In this document: positions 12,893 through 25,100 of the stretch, in pieces
Numbering within the stretch: position 1 is the stretch's first letter
Layout: the number at the start of each line of letters is the position of its first letter
Assembly (NCBI RefSeq): GCF_937616625.2
Contig: NC_065577.1
Location: forward strand, 7,233,001 to 7,297,000
Reading direction: 5' to 3'
DNA length: 64,000 bases
From: Mercurialis annua
Taxonomy: Eukaryota; Streptophyta; Magnoliopsida; Malpighiales; Euphorbiaceae
Made by a program: the position numbers and the translations under genes
Notes under the pieces: generated by a model
What the model saw: only the letters and a program-made list of their open reading frames with translations
Databases searched by the model: none
What the model was told of the DNA's origin: nothing

Positions 12893-13139
12893 TAGATTCC
12901 GTAATTAATCCACAATTATCGAAAATGTCTGAATTTTATTTGAACTATTGCAAATAATATATGTGAGGTCTTCTTGACAATAAAATTATCCTCTGTCAGA
13001 AGTCTCGTATGTAGGGGTAGACTGTTGTTATGTTACTTGCAGGTTTTGGATATCTTGATGTCTTTATACCGTTAACTGGTTGAATTCAATTCCGCCTTTT
13101 GGGAATAGGAATCTAAAGACCTGAATTCTAAAAATTAGA

Positions 13140-13436
13140 AATCTGATGTTTTGAGGATCTGAAAATCCAAATTCTAGTGCTCTGAGTATCTGAAAATTTG
13201 AACTTTGGTGCTTTGAGGATCTGAAAACCCAAACTCAGATCTGGTGCTCTAAGGATATGAAAACCCAAATTCAGATGCTATGAGGATCTGAAAACCCAAA
13301 CTCTATTGCTATAAGGATCTGACAATTCGAATTCTGGTGCTATGAGGATCTGAAAATGCAAACTCTGGTGCTCTGGGGCTTTGAAAATCCGAACTCTGGT
13401 GCTTTGAGGATCTAAAAACCCAAACTCTAGTGCTCC
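13140..13436. repeat. Minisatellite, degenerate unit of roughly 36-45 bp
   Basis: About seven degenerate copies of a unit containing GCTCTGAGGATCTGAAAA, then CCCAAACTCTGGT, follow one another. Spacing varies by a few bases and copies differ by point changes. No ORF spans it. Confidence 0.8.
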
Positions 13437-13439
13437 GTG

Positions 13440-16400
13440 TTCTGTCGGCGTTGGAGAATCTAGATCAAAACTTACAACCTATGATTAGAATCTGTCGCCC
13501 TCGCTTACTTGTGTACCAGCATGGATAAGGTCGCTCGTGAAAGATCCCGCCTTTATGGGATATGGCTCGTTGTACATGCGAGTCCCTTTTATGGCTCTCT
13601 TTTCTTGTGCATTGTATCTTTTTCGATTTCTTGACTTAGTTTCATATTCCCTTTTCAGATTTTCACTACCCAAACCGATATCTTGACCAGATTTGGACGT
13701 CTACCGCCAGCGGGCAATTCCTCTATTGAAATTCCGGGATGTACCCGTACTTTGCCTCGGGATTAGGGAGCTACTTGTAGAAATTTGCTGAATGATATGG
13801 CTTAGGTTGATGTAAACATCATATAACAAATTTGTTAGTGTATAAACTGTATTTGAATGACATACTTACATGGAGTAAATTTTTCGGTGTGATCGTCCTA
13901 AAATACCCCTCTGGGGAGGTATTGCCCTAATTGGCTTCAGCGTGCCATTGAAAGGTCCGATATAGGCTATTTGATACACGGTCCAAATTGTCGGGCATGG
14001 TTTTTGAATGAGCGAGTGCATTGCTAGTAGGTCGGTACCCGTGAGCGTTTAATGCCTAAGGCGCCGCCATTTTTTATGTTGCGGGTTGTGACACTGAGCT
14101 AGGTAACAACTCTATTTTTCAAAATCTAATCAGATCCGAAGTCAGCCATAGATTTGAACGAGTGACCCCCGAACCCCACTCGGTTCACTGATATGAAGAC
14201 CTTTTTATTAATTTCCAACTTTATAGAATTCATATTGGTTCAATTTTTTTGAAAATTATTTGAGTTTTTTATATTTATTTAATTGAGAACTTTGTTTCTT
14301 TTTAACATTTCTTAAAAAATTGTCAATTCTCAGTTTTTTTGAAGTATTTGATATTTTAATTTAATTTAATTATTTATTTAACCATCAGAATTCATTATTT
14401 ATTTGTATTTTTAAAATTAGTTGATTATTATTTAAGGTTTAATACTCATATATAAAAGTGACTATTAGCCTTCTAAAAAAGTGACTATTAGTCGTCCTTG
14501 ATAGGCATTTTTACTTTTCAATTTTTTTAAAGAGTAATGCTATTTAAATAATTTGAATCTTAAATTATTTCATTATATTTTAATAGAGACTTTTTTATTT
14601 GTTGTTAATTTTTCTAAACTTTTAAATTATCATTTAAGATCCATTTTTTATGAATGCGATTTGTTTAAAAGACCACGAGAAGTGGTAAAAAGCTAATCTT
14701 AAAACTTACTTACAATTAAGGTTATAATTTCATAGAATGAGAGAAAACAAAACAAATCAACCAATTAAGATATAATCCGAGTTTTTATAAAATTCCAAAC
14801 TAAAATAAATAAAAAAAAGATGGATTATAAGACTTATTTTTCTATTAAGAAAATTCATATTATTTTATTTGAAAGAGGAATTACTGAAAAAGTGTTCGAA
14901 AAAATAGACAAACATATATTTATAAAATTAAATTTTTAATTCACTATTAAGAAATAGAAACAAAGTGTTTTTGTTATGTTATTTTTGAATTTCTTCATTA
15001 AAAATTATATATTAGAAATTTGGTTGTTTTGTGTGGTATTTTTTGAAATTTTGGTATTTATATGACGAGTTGTCTCTAGATCCTGATGATTTGCACTTTA
15101 CAAGCACTGATTCTTACATAAACCGATTGGTTTATTGTGTTCGTTGATTTATTTAAGACTTTTTATTGTGATGGTTTGAGCTTGCATGTTTTCCATTATT
15201 GTTTTCAAGAATTTGGTGATGTTTTAAACTTTTCATTTATAAATTTTTCGGAGAATAAAAACAGTATTGTAGTTATGTGATCTGACCTTTTAGGTTATAA
15301 GATGGTCTACAATCAAACAGTTTGTATATTAGTATAAATGTCTTATTTTAAATCAGGTTGTTGGACTTTTTCCGAGCTAATACAATGCTTTGCATGTTAA
15401 TTTCAAAAAATAAAATAATACACAAATAAAACACCATTTAGTTTTTTCTTAACAATCAAATAATCTTCTATTAATATCAAGCGATCACAAGTGTAAGAGT
15501 TTAAAAAGAGTATAACCGTTTCTAATGACCAGATATAAAACAAGATGCAAAACCTTATTCGCAGATCGCCTTATAAAATTAAAATTAAAATTACATAATA
15601 ACTTTATCATAATAGGATCTGATATTTCTCTGTCTAACATAAAACTCACAAACCTTTCATAAAAAACAATCAAATTTTTCATAAATAAATGACAATAAAA
15701 CTTTCGTAAAAAGATACAATCGTCGTAATAAAGGTACCAAAAAGACTAATATAGTCTTTAAATGACTATGATTTTTTAATTAATAACATATCTACACAAA
15801 GTCATCAACTCGTAATAGAATTCTATCTTTACATACTTAATTAGTAATAATAATTAAATAGTAGTTTATAATGAACATAAAATCTTTCATTAATGATCAA
15901 TTAGGAATAAATATGAAAGGACTGTTTGCTAAATTTATATGTATCCCTCCATCTGTGCTTTTATATATAGTATAGATTTATATATAGTATAGATTTAGAT
16001 ATATATATATATATATAGATACTCTGCCGTGTTAAAGTGATAAACAATTTTTTTAGATCATATTTTATATTTAATAAATAATTTAAAATAAAATAAATTT
16101 TTAATATATCCTTAGTAAATAGCGCTGCGCTATTTCTAGAGCAATAAGTAATAGAGTCAAAATAATATTTTTTATTTTAACAATATTTTTTTCTATTTAA
16201 ATCCATTTCTATGTTTTGTCAAAATAAAATATTTTTCTCTATTATCATCAAATGTTGCTCTGATAATAGTGACATCCAATAAATATATATTTATGCTTAA
16301 ATAAATTGATGACTTCATAATATTTTTTCAATTATTTTAAAATCATAACAATAATAATAATAATGATAGTAATTAGTAATATATTATTACTATTATTATT

Positions 16401-18631
16401 TTAAAAATTATAAAATTTAAAAGTTGACTCTTTTCAAAAATATACTATTTACCTTTTGTTTTAGTATATTGATAATTATTTTTTTTATACCAAATAGAAT
16501 ACATTTTTAAAAAAATTATTATCTTTTTATCTTAACAAAATATACATTAAAAACTTAATTATGTCGTCACTTGTATATTAATTAATAAAAAAATTATTGA
16601 TGAGTAAATATTTGCGGTGCAAAATAATTTTTTTTATTAATATGACGACATATATAAGGTATGAAATATAATATATATTGACACGTAAAATATATATATA
16701 AAGTATAAAATAATTGTTTTATAAATATTATTTTTGATACGAGATATATAGGGTACGAAATCAAAACTAAATTGACAGGTAAATATTTAGTATTTTTCCA
16801 CCAAGTATTGTTAGTAAATATTTTTCTGGTACTTTTACAAAAAAAGGTTAATATTTAATTTTTATTTTTTAAAATTTTATATAAAATAAATAAATAAAAT
16901 TAAAAATTAAAATGAATATCATTTGATCCTTTTCCGTACTAACTAACGCCTCTAATTGAAGGATAATGGTGTTAATGAAGTTGGACAAATATTGATTTTT
17001 TTTATATTTTTAAAAAGTGAGGGGGAATTAGTTAATTAGATTTTGTCAAAATAATTTTGTATTTATTTTTTAATCTATTTTGTGCATTTAATTATTATAA
17101 TTACATGTAATTTTTTTATAACACTTCAGTTTGGTGATAATAAAAATTATTACCTTACAGTTCATAAATAATAAAATAAAGTTAATATTATCATACAAAA
17201 ATACGAGCTGCATCCATGCATCCATATTTTAGAATGAGTAAAATATAAAATAATCTGTATTTTTTATAAAGATGGATAACATAAAAATTATAAAATAGAT
17301 AAAATTATATTATTAAATCATATATTAATAATATAGTCTAAAATTTTAAATCTATGAAATAAATAACTATACACCACCATATGTTTTGTTTCGGTCATTT
17401 TATGCCTCCATGACTTCATCCACTCCGATAAATACTCACCGTATAAGCAACCACAGAAACATTACCATTCATAATCGACATGTTCAGGTGAAAATTACTA
17501 TTTTCTTCACGAAAAAAAGAAAGAAAGTTAAAATTTTAGCTCATTATAAATAAATAAATTTAATTCAACTCAACTCAACTCAACTCAATTAAATTAATTT
17601 TTAATTAATTATAGTTGGCATAAATTATTTTCTTTCGGGCAACCTAATTCTAGACCTAATCTCTATAAAAATGTTATACTTTAAAATCATCTTAGATGAC
17701 TTTATTTTAGTTTTATTTAAAGTTAATATATCATTTTTCTATAATTGCTCTAGTGTAGTCAATAGAGTATGAGTAGGATTAAGACCCAAATGCTCTAGCT
17801 ATCTTAATCAATCTTTCTCCATGTATCTTTTATAGAATCTGCCCCACATTCTTTCTAATATTCAATTTCATACGTTCACACATCCATTATAATTTGACAT
17901 GTCCATTTCTATCACACTTATCTTAAAAGTTTGTTATCCTTTCACTTTCTAAACAATACATTGTAGTGGGACATTTCATAATTTAATGCAAGAAAGTCCT
18001 TGGAATTAATGCAATTTTTTTTGTAGAGCATATGGTATTTTAACAAACTACATTGATACAACTATCGGCTAAGCGATATCGTCGAAAACAATGTCGAAAG
18101 CAAGGTGAAAACCTTTCATTGCACCTCTCACCGACCATTTTTGACATTTCTATTTTACTCAATTCTATATGGAATCACATATTGCGAATTTTTTTATTTA
18201 CCTTTATGTGTATTTAAAATCATACACGTATTTATTCATGTATTTTATTTATTTAATTATTTTTAGTGATTAATACTTTTTATATCCATAAAATAGGTCG
18301 GTATTGTGATTTGTCAAAAATTAAAAATTAGTGAATTTTCAAATTTTCAAATTCATATTATAATTATAAATACTTTAAAATTCGTATTCTTTTACCAATC
18401 AATCCTAAAAAGAAATTACTTTTTAAAAAGTACATTTTCAAAATATTCAACTTTGTAGACCTAATAATGGGGCTTTCGGGCTCGTCTATATAGTTCTAAA
18501 GAAATAGCATTTATCTAGTATAAGAGCCAAAATTTTGTCATGTTGTTAAAGTATGAATTATTAATTTAATATTCTTAACAATAAAGTGGCCACCTTTATT
18601 TTTAACAACTTCGAAGAACTATAATAAGAAT
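13440..18631. other. Gene-free AT-rich intergenic stretch
   Basis: No recognisable gene. Visible items: unidentified repeat-like, more GC-balanced DNA at 13440-14180 with a word shared with 4428-4475; (TA)n around 15990-16015; a 19-bp near-palindrome AAATAGCGCTGCGCTATTT at 16117-16135; a possible small MITE at about 16138-16262 whose ends read GAGCAATAAGTAATAGAG and its imperfect complement; ATA/TTA trinucleotide runs around 16350-16400; and CAACT repeats at about 17565-17588. The rest is low-complexity AT DNA with no long open frame of coding character. Confidence 0.6.
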
Positions 18632-19055
18632 GTATTTCTTTTGAAATAAAACCATATTATATTAACTAGAAATATCAGAATATAAAGATAAAGATAAAAG
18701 TTTGGTACAATGGAATCTCAAACTGAAACATCAGACATAAAAATATGTGGTCTAATAAAAATATGAGTAATTATATTCGTTGATCTTCGGATATAACACA
18801 ACAAACTATCAGGGTAATCCTTAAAAAGAGTTTTGCACTCGTTGACAGTGACACCAACATAAGAACGATTTTCGAGCGAACAATAGAAAACCTGAATTAG
18901 AAATAACGCATATGTTTCAAACTGAACATTGTGTGAAGCTAATTGCTTAACCTATGATAAAGATTCTTTGAAGCTGATGGCTTCCGCCACAAGAGGCTCT
19001 AGCAATTCTTGCATTACGAGCTTTCGCCCTAAGACATCCGCCATAATGATCCTGC
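18632..19055 (-). pseudogene. LINE 3' end: decayed RNase H domain (part 1, split by the LTR element)
   Basis: Read on the minus strand with frameshifts, this gives phrases of the RNase H tail of plant LINE ORF2: AKARN near the start, then EALSFKESL-like, SLENRSYVGVTVNECK, and IRRSTNIITH, matching the usual RRSANxxAH close of the domain, followed by a stop and an AT-rich tail. It continues across the LTR element into 30055-31278, which supplies the preceding zf-RVT domain in the same orientation. The complete LTR element therefore inserted into an already decayed LINE. Confidence 0.75.
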
Positions 19056-19060
19056 ACCAC
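19056..19060. repeat. Target-site duplication, left copy (ACCAC)
   Basis: ACCAC immediately precedes the 5' LTR and is repeated exactly after the 3' LTR (30050-30054). Five bases is the normal Ty3/gypsy length. Confidence 0.97.
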
Positions 19061-19209
19061 TGTAATATCCCGTAAAATTTTGAATTTATTTTGTTATTTT
19101 CCGACGTGGTTCCGGATGTGTTTTGAAGAGTATTTGGAGTTTCGTAAATTATTGGTGGTTCGATTCATCTTTGGTTCGATTTTGAGTTTGGTTCTCGGTT
19201 CCCTTGGGT

Positions 19210-19400
19210 CTTGGTTCAACCAAATGGTTGAACCAAGGAATAAACCAGGTCTCGTAAGAGACCTGATGATTTCCCGTACAGTCTCGTACGGGACTGTGCC
19301 TGTCCCGTACGGGACTGTGCAAATTTTGCACTGGTCTCGTACGAGACCAGGCTGTCCCGAACGAGAACTCAGCATTTTTGCTGAGTCTCGTTCGAGACTT
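19210..19400. repeat. Hairpin/palindrome array in the 5' LTR
   Basis: Consecutive inverted repeats of different sequence: CTTGGTTCAAC with GTTGAACCAAG (19210-19237, 6-base loop); GGTCTC and GAGACC (19248-19263); the perfect palindrome GTCCCGTACGGGAC (19302-19315); GTGCAAATTTTGCAC (about 19317-19331); the perfect 20-bp palindrome CTGGTCTCGTACGAGACCAG (19331-19350); CTCAGCA and TGCTGAG; and GTCTCGTTCGAGAC. The twin in the 3' LTR (27430 onward) lacks the 21-bp unit 19300-19320. Many units share a CGTACG or CGNNCG core. Confidence 0.93.
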
Positions 19401-21138
19401 GTAACGGCAGTTTGGGAGGCTTGATTTCTGCCGTTACCATTCTGATTTCCTTCCTTTTTTCAGCTGATCTGATTCCACTCTTTCCTTCTCTACATATTCA
19501 GCTAGCCCTAGCCACCATCCTTCTCTTTTCCCTTCATGTTTTCCCTCTCCAAATTCTGTTTCAAACTCAGCCCCGTGGTAAGTGTTCTTGACCATTTGTT
19601 TTCATTTCAGAATTCAGCTTGAACATACTTTGGTTTTCTGATCCGTTCGTTTTCGTTTCTAGATCGAAACTGAAACCGTTAAATCTCAGGCGTTCTAGAC
19701 TCGTATACCTTCGATTCAATTCGTTCGCTTCGCTTAACGGTACGCCGTTGATCTCGTTATCTTGCCGTTCGGTTTATCGTTTTTAATTGCCCATTTACTG
19801 TTCTTACTTCCTTTTGGACTCTGCCGAATGTTATCATCTCCCCTTGGCCATGGGATTGTTTGTTTGGACTTTTGATCTCTTGGGTAATTGTTAGTTTATG
19901 ATTTCATGGAGTTATCATTGTGTTCTCCATGTTCGTGTTAAAGGTTGGGTTCGGCAGTAACGTTTGGTGTTTGATTCTCCTTGTTAATTGATTATGGGTG
20001 TGTAGCAATGGTGTTGTGTTGTTTTGGTTTGATTTATGGCTATTAGGTTGCTTTGGTTTGATGAGAATTGATAAAGGGACTTAGCTTCAGAAACTTAAGA
20101 ATGGTGTTTTGCAAATACAGGGGTGGCGGGTTGTTTGGTATTTGATTTGGAGAAGATGACTAATGTACCACTTTAGTCATCATCTTTTTAGGCTTAAAAT
20201 GATTAGGTTCTTAAGTTACCTTGATTCCATAATAACTTGTGTTTGATTATAATTTACAATCGACATTTTGTAACGGGATTTTTATAATCTAAGTTAAACA
20301 TAATTACTCGGGTAATTTTACTATATCCGAATGTCAATTTAACACGAAAATGGTTAAATTACAATTTAGTCCCTAAATGGCAAAAGTACAGTTTAGTCCC
20401 TAATTGGCTAAAGTACAATTTAGTCCCTAAACTTTTATTTGACTTATTTAATTAAATTTTTGGGTCGTAACTTGGGTTACTTAATATTGAAGTTATTGAG
20501 TTCCGCTTTTAAATTGGATTATTATTTTGTTAATTTATTTTATAAATATACACTTGGGTTTATATTTGATAAACGTTTGGAATCGGGTTAGACTTGGGTC
20601 GCCCGACAAGTGAGGCTAGCTTGGTAGTTTTTGATAACTCGGCTAACCCACTATTTGGAAATTATTTATTATTTAAAGTTATTAAATAATATTTATAAAT
20701 TGGATTTTAAGCAGGAACTAAATAGACTTATATTAATTGGGCTTTATTACCTTTTGGTTATATTTGTGTTATTTTGGATTGTTTATTTACTACGTGTTAA
20801 TTGTGCTAGTCTTATGTGGTGTCTAGTACTCTCTAGAGTTAGGGTCTGATTTTAATAATTATTTTATTTGTCTAGACTCGTCTACTGTTCGTGCTTCAGA
20901 GGCGAACCAGAGTTAGTTGCTTGCCGGTATTTCACGCGGATTAGCAAGCAGTGAGTTTATATTTACTATTTACCGCTTTATTAAGTAAATTGATATTTTA
21001 ATATTAAATATATATACTGTACGTATATTTCGAACTGTTTTTATATTATGGCTCTTAGTTGGAACGTGCTACCTAATGGGCATCATTAGGACTGCGTGCG
21101 CACCGGTATCGATCTGGGTAAGGTATATATGGAAATGT

Positions 21139-21264
21139 GGTAACTCGGTGTGAGCATAGCTCTCGGGACCAGGTAGAGTAACTCGGTGTAGCTCAGCTCT
21201 CGGGACTCTGGTATAAGTGTGGTCAGTGGTAACTCGGTGTAGCTCAGCTCTCGGGACCAGACCT
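21139..21264 (+). repeat. Triplicated ACTCGGTGTAGCTCAGCTCTC motif of the LTR
   Basis: Three copies of a roughly 29-bp motif (the first diverged, reading ACTCGGTGTGAGCATAGCTC) each end in TCTCGGGAC and are followed by CCAG or TCTGG. They lie just after the block with GCGTGCGCACCGGTATCG. The same arrangement stands in the 3' LTR (about 29337-29454) and, diverged, in the LTR relic at about 36118-36330 (AACTCGGTAGAG, CTCTCGGGACCGG). Its role is unknown. Confidence 0.85.
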
Positions 21265-21855
21265 ATTGGATTATGATTATTATTTAGAATTGTGGATTAG
21301 GGTTCCAACTAATATCTGTAATATCGTTATTAAATGTTTTAAACGTTTTAAAGGTTTTCCTCTTAATAAATGTAAATAGTGGTATGAACTCATCTCAGTA
21401 TATCTGACCCCGTTGTTTTCCCAATTTTCCCCAGGGTTATGATCTGAGAGAGTCTGGTGATCTCCGCATTTACTTTTCCTCGGAGGTTCCTTTTATTTTA
21501 ATAAAATTGTAAAACTGTTTTATTCTTAGACCGCAGTAGTAACTAGACGTCTTTGTTATTATTATATATTTTGTCGGATTGGTTCGACTGGTTATATTGC
21601 TCTGGCATGTTATGTATTATTTCAGATTATTTATGTTATACCTATTTTAGACCCGGAATTGAATAAGCATATTATTTTAATTGTTGATTATCATAACTGC
21701 TAGTTTAGGCTGAAGTCTCGGTTGCCCCCGAGCATTGGTTTTCTGCAGGTTTATGTGTTTATGAAATATTATGGAAGGCTAGCTACGGGTTTCGGTACTA
21801 CATTACCCATACCCTAGCGCCGGTCGCGATTCATGAAAATGGGTCGTGACAAACT

Positions 21856-21867
21856 TGGTATCAGAGC
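21856..21867 (+). promoter_or_regulatory. Primer binding site (initiator tRNA-Met)
   Basis: TGGTATCAGAGC lies four bases after the 5' LTR and is complementary to the 3' end of plant initiator tRNA-Met, the usual minus-strand primer of plant gypsy elements. Confidence 0.95.
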
Positions 21868-22194
21868 TTTGGTTTCAAACCAAGGCCAATTGCTTGCTAT
21901 GTGTTTACTCTGTTAAGTATGGTTGTGTCTTAGGAACTACTGCGGATATAGGATTCTGTCATGTCTTTAAAACCGTCATCTTTTGATTTTAAAAACATTC
22001 TGCCTACACCAATAGGATTGCGTCGAGTCAGTCATTGTATGTTGATTTGATGTTGTTAAATGTTAATTTTATTTCACTTGGGTGAACATTTTATTGCTGT
22101 TGATTTCTTGGGAAATCCTATATGTTGCTTGTTTTGTTCATACTTGGGTATGAAATATTTGTTATTTAAATTGTTTCTGTTCAATCCGTAGGAT

Positions 22195-25100
22195 ATGGAC
22201 AATGTTGTTCGTACTCGTGCTCGTGCTGCGGCAGAGCAAGAAGCTGTGGCTGATGATGCGATTTCCATGGAAGTCGATCAGAACGTACCACCAGTTCAGG
22301 CTAATGCTGGACGTGGTCGAGGTGGAGGTGCTGGCAGAGGTAGAGGTGCTGGTAGAGGCAGAGGAGCTGGTGCTGGTAGAGGTGGAGCTAGAGGACGCGG
22401 TGCAGCAGGTGTTCAGGCACCGAATGTGCAGCAGGCACCAGAGGTGCAACAAGCACCAAATATGCAAGCGTTCGACTTCACTACCTTCTTGGCTGGCGTT
22501 GTCGAAATGCAGAACAATCAGGCTCTACTGCAGAATCAGTGTAATATACTGGGTCAGTTAGCGCAGCAACAGCAACCTCAGGCTGGTGTTGTAGCTGGTG
22601 TTGGTGGACTTGCTGGTGTCGGTCACATTCCGACGGACAGAGAGTTGGTGATGATCTACTTGAAGTTGAATCCGACTTCTTTTGATGGTACTGGGGATGC
22701 TCTTGACTTTTTGGAGGAATTTGAATACAACAGACAGAGGATTCAAGCGTCTGATCGTCAATCAGTGATGCTTGTGGAAATGTCGCTGAAGGGTCCAGCT
22801 AAGGATTGGTATCGCGATAACATCAGGCCAGTTATGGATACTTTGCCTTGGGCTGATTTTGTGATCAGGTTTAGAGGTTACTATCTACCCTTCTCTGTTA
22901 CTGAGAGTTTCAGAGAAAAGCTGCTCACTTTGAAGAAGGGGGATAGATCGGTGACAGACTACACTACTGAGTTTGTACGTTTGGGGCGGTTTGCTACAGA
23001 TCTACAGGGTGATCAAGAGCGAGTGAACGACCGTTATATTAGGGGTTTAGGCTCGGAGTTTCTCCCTTTGCTGATAGGGACAAACATGGAGTTTGCCCGG
23101 TTAGTGGATAGTGCGCGGCGGATGGAGAATTCGATGGTTCAGTTTGGGACGATCTCTGACCCTTTCCAGAATCAGAAGGGAAAGAGTGACCTTCCTAGTG
23201 GGGGGCAGCAGGCCCCAGTGCAGCATGGTTGTGGGAACTACTACAGTGGCTCTTCTCAGGCCAACAGGGGGAGTCGACGGACTCACAACAAAGGGAGGCA
23301 TAGTGCCAGGAGTGCTCCGTACAGTTCCAGTAGCAGTGGGAGCAACCGTGGTTCAGGACGCGGGTACAGTGGTGGATCGAACATTTCGTTCTGCCAGAAT
23401 TGCAGACGTAGGCATTATGGTCAGTGCCAGTTAGCTCCTGGAGGTTGTTTCACTTGTGGCCAGCCGGGTCATTTTTCTAGGGAGTGTCCGACATCTGGGC
23501 AGCAGATGTCTAACTCCAGTGTGGCGCAGTCATCTTATCAGCAGCAGAGACCTGCGTTTACACAGTCTGTAGGGTACTCTCAACCTGCAGCATCTTTTGG
23601 TGGCCAGCGGGGCCGTGGTTCTGGTGGCAGAGGTTTTGGTGGCCGTGGTAACGGCGGTAGAGGTTCCAACGGTTATGGTACTGGACAGAGTTCGCAGCAG
23701 CAGCCGCAGGGTCAGGCCAGAGTGTTCGCACTTACTCCTCAGGATGCGCGTGCATCAAACGCTGTGGTGCAAGGTACCATCCCGATTTCTTTTACTGATG
23801 CTTTGGTATTATTTGATGCGGGTGCGACCCATTCGTTTGTTTCTACTTGTTTTGCTGGGAAATTGGGTAGAGCACCATCTGTTTTGAGTGAACCTCTAGC
23901 TGTGTCTACACCTATGTCTGAAGGTGTAGTAGTGGACGTCGTCTATCCTTCTTGTCCTGTGGTTATTCAGGGTAGAGAATTGTGTGCTGATTTGATTGTA
24001 CTTGACGTTCTTTCTTTTGATGTTATCTTGGGGATGGACTGGTTGTCACGCCATTATGCTTCTATTGACTGTCGAGGGAAGTCAGTTGAGTTCAGGATTC
24101 CAGGTGGTCTACCTTTTTCCTTTCAGGGAGAAAAGGCAGAGACACCTAAGAATCTGATTTCCGCCATCAAGGCGAAGCGGATGTTAGGCAAGGGTTGCCA
24201 GGGTTTTCTTGCTGTGGTTCGTGATTTGGAGGCTGGTGGTAGTGATATGCATAGTGTGCCGATAGTGAATGAGTTCACTGATGTGTTTCCAGAGGAATTG
24301 CCTGGATTACCACCTGATCGTGATATTGAGTTTTGCATTGATGTGGTTTCTGGTACAGCTCCGATTTCGATACCGCCGTATCGGATGGCTCCTGCAGAGC
24401 TGAAGGAGTTGAAGGACCAGTTACAAGAGTTGTTGGATAGCGGGTTCATCAGACCGAGTACTTCTCCGTGGGGTGCTCCAGTTCTGTTTGTAAAGAAGAA
24501 AGACGGTTCCTTTCGGCTGTGTATCGACTACAGACAGTTGAATAAGGCTACTGTCAAGAACAGATATCCTCTTCCTCGCATCGATGATCTGTTTGACCAG
24601 TTGCAGGGTGCGAAGTGTTTTTCCAAGATTGATTTGAGGTCTGGGTATCATCAGCTACGAATTCGTGATGCAGATGTGCCTAAGACTGCTTTTCGGACTC
24701 GTTATGGACATTTTGAGTTTCTGGTTATGTCCTTTGGTCTAACGAACGCACCAGCAGCGTTTATGGATATGATGAACAGAGTGTTCAAGCCGTTTTTGGA
24801 TCAATTTGTTATCGTCTTCATTGATGACATTTTGATCTATTCTCGGAGTGAGGAGGAACATGCTTACCATTTGAGGACTATACTACAGACGTTGCGTGAG
24901 CATCAGTTGTACGCTAAATTCTCAAAATGTGAGTTCTGGTTGGATCAGGTTACCTTTCTAGGACACGTGGTGTCGAAAGATGGGATCAAGGTTGATCCGA
25001 AGAAGATTGAGGCGGTCATGGATTGGCAAAGGCCAAGGTCAGTTACCGAGATCAGAAGTTTTCTGGGTTTAGCTGGTTACTATCGTCGGTTCGTGCAAGA

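Larger units (their letters stand above)
19061..21851 (+). repeat. 5' LTR (2791 bp)
   Basis: Begins TGTAATATCCCG and ends GGGTCGTGACA. It carries a hairpin array at 19210-19400, three copies of a TTTAGTCCCTAA-containing unit at about 20362-20432, and three copies of an ACTCGGTGTAGCTCAGCTCTC unit with variants at about 21139-21264. It is 22 bases longer than the 3' LTR owing to a 21-bp unit at 19300-19320 and one extra A near 20380. Transcription would start inside this LTR, but I cannot fix a TATA box with confidence. Confidence 0.97.

Noticed and set aside
13485..13673. 62-codon minus-strand frame (YNEPYPIKAG...)
   Set aside because: The most protein-like of the small frames near here, but short, without a known family, and inside unidentified repeat DNA; insufficient for a gene call.
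19080..19424. Open frames of 60-114 codons at the start of both LTRs
   Set aside because: Non-coding LTR leader DNA; the frames exist in both strands, change with the 21-bp indel and have no protein features.
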